A DNA stretch of 9,834 nucleotides, from contig CBFICO010000092.1 of assembly GCA_965661115.1 (NCBI GenBank), positions 1-9,834 of the forward strand. Direction: 5' to 3'. This DNA is from UBA6770 sp965661115 (GTDB lineage: Bacteria > Bacteroidota > Bacteroidia > Flavobacteriales_G > Salibacteraceae). A program made the position numbers and the translations under genes. Positions 6,207 through 9,834 of this stretch are shown in pieces. The first letter of the stretch is position 1; every line of letters begins with the position of its first letter. The notes beneath the pieces are model-generated. The model was not told where the DNA came from. It did not search any database and was given only the letters and a program-made list of their open reading frames with translations.

Positions 6207-6984
6207 ATGGGCTAATGTCAATGAATTTATTTTTCAGCTTTTCGTTTATGAAATAATGCTGATAGAAATAATTAGTAAGTGCGTAGCGCTCACCTCCATT
6301 TAACGGGCGACCTCTGTGAATACCCGAAGTATCTACTAACAAACAAGTTCCGGCTTTGGCTGTAAATTGAACTTTTGGATACTTACCGTCATTTATAATT
6401 GCTTCCACTTCTTCATCACTCAATCTATTTTGATCGAGTTTAACGCCATATTTTGCTAGCTCAAACAAGGTGCTCTTGCGCTGAGTTCCCTCAAGGTATT
6501 CAAATGGACCGGTTTCTTCTGTAACATCAGTTAAATAAACAATGCTCTTAAATTGGTGTATCATGTTGGTATCTCTGTGCCAACCACCACCGGAACCCTT
6601 GTTGTTTCCTTTGTTTCTAATCCGACCAGCTAAAGTGCTCAGCACTTCAGTATTGGTTTTTAAATATCGATCGGATAAATTTTTAAAACGTTCATCTGAA
6701 CTAAAACCATTGATTTTATCGCTCAACTTTTCAGCAAAATATACTCGGTTATCCGCGTCCTCATCGTCTCTCCAAATTTTAACCGAGTTTTCTTCAATTA
6801 ACCGATCAATCTCAGAGCAAATTTCAGCGCACTCTTCCTCAGAATAATAATTCTCCCATACAAAATAGCCTTTGGTTCCAATACTCTCCAATGCTCCCTC
6901 GGGTACACCTGGAATTGGTTGCGTATTTTTCTGATAAATTACCTCTTGGGTTCTGGCTTTGTAATATTCTAAAACAGACTTCAT
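6196..6984 (-). CDS. Phytanoyl-CoA dioxygenase (PhyH) family Fe(II)/2-oxoglutarate oxygenase
   Basis: A 262-residue protein of the PhyH family, enzymes that use Fe(II), O2 and 2-oxoglutarate to hydroxylate small molecules. The metal triad is visible: His136 and Asp138 in GGGWHRDTN (132-140), and His223 in DTSGIHRGRP (218-227). Arg233 in GGERYALTNYF (230-240) is placed to bind the 2-oxoglutarate carboxylate. YLTDVTEETGPFEYLEGT (150-167) is the usual strand and loop between them. No signal peptide or membrane segment is seen, so it is probably cytoplasmic. Its ATG overlaps the stop of the upstream glycosyltransferase gene by 4 bp (ATGA on the minus strand), so the two are translationally coupled and probably work in one pathway. 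The substrate cannot be read from sequence; a sugar, lipid carrier or glycan precursor is plausible from context. The last 11 bp overlap the end of the convergent Pse operon. Family confidence is high, role low. Confidence 0.85.
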   Translation of the reverse strand: MKSVLEYYKARTQEVIYQKNTQPIPGVPEGALESIGTKGYFVWENYYSEEECAEICSEIDRLIEENSVKIWRDDEDADNRVYFAEKLSDKINGFSSDERFKNLSDRYLKTNTEVLSTLAGRIRNKGNNKGSGGGWHRDTNMIHQFKSIVYLTDVTEETGPFEYLEGTQRKSTLFELAKYGVKLDQNRLSDEEVEAIINDGKYPKVQFTAKAGTCLLVDTSGIHRGRPLNGGERYALTNYFYQHYFINEKLKNKFIDISPFRK

Positions 6985-8291
6985 ATCGCTAATTTGTCCA
7001 ACAAATTTACAAGCGATTTGGTGAGATTTTCCCGATTATATCGTTCAACGCTATGATTTTTGTCAGTTGAGCCCTTGTTTAGAAATTGATGCAAAATTTC
7101 GTTAGTAATTTCATCCACTTTTTCAGTAGAGTAATCGTAGCATTTACCTGACTTTAATTCACCTAAAATTTCGGCTACATCACCATCTTCTTGACCAAAG
7201 GCAATAATGGGCTTGTACATTGCCAGGTATTCAAATAACTTACCTGGAATATTGCCCTTTCCTATCTCGCTGTTAAAAGTGAGCAGTAATAACAACGACG
7301 ATTTTTGATACCATTTTAATACTTCTGAATGAGTTATATAGCCATGAACAGTTACTTTATCTTTTAAATTGGGTAACTCGTCAAACTGACTCAGAACAGA
7401 TTGGTCTATTGTTCCTCCTAAATGAATCTCAAGTTGCTTATTTAGCTCCTCATTGTGGGTACAAGCTTTTTCCAACGCATTCCAAATCTGTTGTGGATTT
7501 CTTAAATGATTCAGCAATCCAAAGTGACTCACTATAAATTTTTCAGACTCCTTATTTTCCTTAATAGCAACATCTTGAGTATCGTACCCATTGGTGATTA
7601 CCTCAACATTCTTTGCTCCTAATTCCCGAAACATTTCTCCCCAGTTATTGCTAACAGTAAGACAAACATCTGCAACTCGTATTACCTCTTGTTCTAATGC
7701 CTCGTATTTACCTCTATTCGATTTAGTAATATGATAATCATCCAATAAATCAAGTTTTGACCATGGGTCCCTAAAATCAGCTATCCATGGAATTCCGGTT
7801 TTGGTTTTTAATTGTAAACCAATTAAATGCATACTATGCGGCGGACCAGTAGTCACCATTGCATCAACGGGATGTTCGCTTAAATAGTTCTCTAGAAACT
7901 TTACAGATTTTTTTACCCAATACACTTTGGGGTCCGGAATAAACAGATTACCCCTAACCCATTTAGACAAATAGGTCAATTTCCTCTTTATAATAGATTG
8001 ATTTTCTCCTCCCTCAATCAAGCCATTATTAATGTTGTTTTTATTGGAAGAAGAACTAAAACTTCTATAGGCCGAATATGGTTCCCAAATTTTTGTTTTG
8101 ATTACTTCAACTTCTGATGGAACATCACTTAAGAGCGAATCATCCTTTGTACTAAAGTCCGGGTTTTCAGGAGTATAAATAACCGGTTGCCAACCGTTTT
8201 GTGGCAGATATTTCGAGAATTTCAGCCAACGTTGAACACCACTACCAGCACTGGGTGGCCAGTAATATGCTATTACCAAAACGCGTTTCAC
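6981..8291 (-). CDS. GT4-type (GT-B) glycosyltransferase
   Basis: This 436-residue protein is a retaining-type GT-B glycosyltransferase resembling family 4. The N-terminal domain opens with RVLVIAYYWPPSAGSGVQR (3-21), the acceptor-side glycine-rich segment, and contains TTGPPHS (147-153) and IPWIADFRDPWS (167-178). The C-terminal domain has SHFGLLNHLRNP (255-266), VTVHGYITHSEV (313-324) and GNIPGKLFEYLAMYKPIIAF (346-365), with Glu354 before the KPI/L segment that contacts the donor nucleotide in this fold. It has no clear membrane segment and probably works at the inner face of the membrane. The start is GTG at 8291-8289, sharing its first G with the TAG stop of the upstream YfhO-like gene; the stop overlaps the dioxygenase start. 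That arrangement predicts reinitiation along the three-gene set. A low-complexity Ser/Asn stretch (about 78-90) may be a flexible loop. The transferred sugar is unknown. Confidence 0.85.
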   Translation of the reverse strand: MKRVLVIAYYWPPSAGSGVQRWLKFSKYLPQNGWQPVIYTPENPDFSTKDDSLLSDVPSEVEVIKTKIWEPYSAYRSFSSSSNKNNINNGLIEGGENQSIIKRKLTYLSKWVRGNLFIPDPKVYWVKKSVKFLENYLSEHPVDAMVTTGPPHSMHLIGLQLKTKTGIPWIADFRDPWSKLDLLDDYHITKSNRGKYEALEQEVIRVADVCLTVSNNWGEMFRELGAKNVEVITNGYDTQDVAIKENKESEKFIVSHFGLLNHLRNPQQIWNALEKACTHNEELNKQLEIHLGGTIDQSVLSQFDELPNLKDKVTVHGYITHSEVLKWYQKSSLLLLLTFNSEIGKGNIPGKLFEYLAMYKPIIAFGQEDGDVAEILGELKSGKCYDYSTEKVDEITNEILHQFLNKGSTDKNHSVERYNRENLTKSLVNLLDKLAI

Positions 8292-9834
8292 TACGCGGCC
8301 TCTTTCTCTTGTTTAAACTGAGTAAATAAAAAACCTAGGACCAATAAAATGAGTAATCCGCTAGAAGCCAAACTCACCATTGAACTGTTTTTATAACTCG
8401 TAGGTTCAAATCGGAAAACAATTTCTTTTGCTCCAGCAGGCACATTTAATCCCCGTAAGATATAATTGACTTTGGCGTGCGGCACAAGGTTGCCATCGAT
8501 ATACGCATTCCAACCATCCTTATAATAAATCTCTGAAAAAACAGCAAAGCCATCTTGCTGTATGTTACAGCTGTAAACCAATTCATTGGCTTTATACGAT
8601 GTAAGCTGAATGGTTCCATTTCCACCTGCTTTTATCCCTCCAATTTTGTCGTCAAACTCATTTAAGATAACCGCTTGACTATTCAATTCTAAATCTGCTA
8701 GCGCCGTAATTTCTTCATCAGCAGTTCCCACTTTTTTCACCGTACTTACAAACCAAGCATTTCCAAAAGCATATGGGTTTTCGATAGCAGGCGCACCAGG
8801 ATTGTATACAATGTAGCGCGTGTTCATCATATTCAAGTATTTTCTTTGAGAAAGCACTTGCATAATATCCTGACCACCAGACTTTAACGAAGTAATTAAT
8901 GACTGTAGTTCTCGGTTTAAGTAGAAATCGATAAAGTCTTGGTAGCGCCCCATTTTAACAGCTGAATAACCACCCACGCTTTTGTGAAAAAAAGAGGTTA
9001 TAGATTCGTTAAATGGATTGTTAATCTGAAATACCCTTAAGTTTGTATTCTGATTGTAAACTCGATAGCGTTCGTTGTTTACAATGTAATTCATGTTTGC
9101 TTTTTCTTTTGGACTGGTTTCTTTCTTTTTCTCAGTTACCGCCATTTGCATCTCTTGAGCAAGTTGTGGGTTAGATTTCAGCGTATTGTTCAAAATAGAT
9201 TCATCTGCAGTTGTGGGCAAATGCTCGTAATAATATGGACGTACCTTCACCCAGCGTTCGTACTTACCTCTGTTCTTTTCGTTGCGTACATAGCGCTTAT
9301 CAACCGACCATAAGTCACCAATTACAAGCACTGTAATTGAAATTGCTAATAATTGCATTTGCTGCTTTTTAATAAAATACCAACTTAATGCAGCGCCTAG
9401 AAGTATGATAAACACCGAACGCAAAGCATCACCTCTTACAGTTCCAATTCTAAACTCCTCAATCTGATTCATCATACGCTCAGCTTGGTTTGCGTTTGCA
9501 CCAGCCAACATCTGGTCAAATTGTTGCATTTCTTGAGGGCTAAAAAAGTTGAAGAAAGTAGAAGGCATTAACCCAACAAACAGTGTTAAACCCAATACGC
9601 TACCCCCAGCTATTAATAGGTTCTTTTTTAGCTTTTTATCCTTCAAAAGTTCAGGTTTTTGATAGAATTTGTGCAGTACTAATACTGCGCTCATAGGTAC
9701 TATAAGCTCCACAATTAGCAGCGCCATTGAAGGTGTTCTGAACTTATTGTACATTGGTAAATATTCGGTTAACAGCTCGGTAAACCACATGGTGTTTCGC
9801 CCCCACGAAACAAAAAAGAATAACGCCGTCACAA
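8291..9834 (-). CDS. YfhO-like polytopic membrane protein, C-terminal part (5' end outside the window)
   Basis: About 514 codons of a larger membrane protein; the frame is still open at the right edge. A GTG at 9832 could be mistaken for the start, but the sequence there (YNKFRTPSMAL, 28-38 counted from 9832) is typical of the interior of YfhO proteins, which are commonly around 800 residues or more, so the N-terminal half is missing. Four predicted membrane segments (about 36-56, 72-90, 137-155 and 158-174) are followed by a long soluble region (about 180-485) and a last membrane segment (about 486-505) with a charged tail. FFHKSVGGYSAVKMGRYQDF (281-300) and the C-terminal FSEIYYKDGWNAYIDG (432-447) are family hallmarks. 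In Gram-positive bacteria YfhO proteins act as GT-C-like enzymes that glycosylate teichoic acids outside the membrane from lipid-linked sugars; the role in Bacteroidetes is not established. The stop TAG shares one base with the next gene's GTG start, tying it to the GT4 glycosyltransferase. Confidence 0.8.
   Translation of the reverse strand, partial: VTALFFFVSWGRNTMWFTELLTEYLPMYNKFRTPSMALLIVELIVPMSAVLVLHKFYQKPELLKDKKLKKNLLIAGGSVLGLTLFVGLMPSTFFNFFSPQEMQQFDQMLAGANANQAERMMNQIEEFRIGTVRGDALRSVFIILLGAALSWYFIKKQQMQLLAISITVLVIGDLWSVDKRYVRNEKNRGKYERWVKVRPYYYEHLPTTADESILNNTLKSNPQLAQEMQMAVTEKKKETSPKEKANMNYIVNNERYRVYNQNTNLRVFQINNPFNESITSFFHKSVGGYSAVKMGRYQDFIDFYLNRELQSLITSLKSGGQDIMQVLSQRKYLNMMNTRYIVYNPGAPAIENPYAFGNAWFVSTVKKVGTADEEITALADLELNSQAVILNEFDDKIGGIKAGGNGTIQLTSYKANELVYSCNIQQDGFAVFSEIYYKDGWNAYIDGNLVPHAKVNYILRGLNVPAGAKEIVFRFEPTSYKNSSMVSLASSGLLILLVLGFLFTQFKQEKEAA

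Noticed and set aside
6542..6847. Open frame of 101 codons on the plus strand inside the dioxygenase gene
   Set aside because: It is antisense to the region coding for the HxD motif of the dioxygenase, and Ser/Leu-rich composition is typical of a shadow frame.
9815..9832. GTG at 9832 as the true start of the YfhO-like gene
   Set aside because: The frame stays open to the window edge, and the first visible residues match the interior of YfhO proteins, so the gene is cut by the window.

Overview
The window is an AT-rich, gene-dense stretch that looks like a surface-glycan locus of a member of the Bacteroidetes, probably a marine or environmental flavobacterial relative. That assignment is inference. 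It rests on the lack of Shine-Dalgarno sequences before the genes, the AT-rich lysine/asparagine-rich coding style, and the pairing of a pseudaminic acid operon with a YfhO-like membrane protein. No RNA gene, insertion sequence, CRISPR array or phage element was seen. The only gene-free stretch is the divergent spacer at about 347-512.

Left edge (1-346, minus strand): the N-terminal 115 residues of a gene that leaves the window, best matched to a SAM-dependent methyltransferase-like family found among polysaccharide genes. It diverges from the next block.

Centre (513-6206, plus strand): a tightly packed operon for the nine-carbon acidic sugar pseudaminic acid (Pse). The order is pseB (UDP-GlcNAc 4,6-dehydratase/5-epimerase), pseF (CMP-Pse synthetase), a pseG-pseH fusion (UDP-sugar hydrolase plus N-acetyltransferase), pseI (Pse synthase), then a GT-B-like glycosyltransferase that is the obvious candidate for putting Pse onto its acceptor. 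Spacings run from an 11-bp overlap to 8 bp, so one transcript is likely. Three of the five genes appear to start with TTG. The aminotransferase step (PseC) is not encoded here: pseB and pseF abut with no bases between them, exactly where pseC often lies. The pathway therefore needs a PseC from elsewhere in the genome.

Right (6196-9834, minus strand): a second, convergent, translationally coupled set, read right to left. It holds the C-terminal part of a YfhO-like polytopic membrane protein (cut by the window edge), a GT4-type glycosyltransferase, and a PhyH-type Fe(II)/2-oxoglutarate dioxygenase. Overlaps are 1 bp and 4 bp. The 3' end of the dioxygenase gene overlaps the 3' end of the Pse operon by 11 bp, leaving no room for a terminator between the two transcripts.

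Most of this is recognisable biology. The points most worth a second look are the PseG-PseH fusion with an altered acetyl-CoA loop, the missing pseC, the unassigned putative pseudaminyltransferase, and the dioxygenase of unknown substrate beside it.
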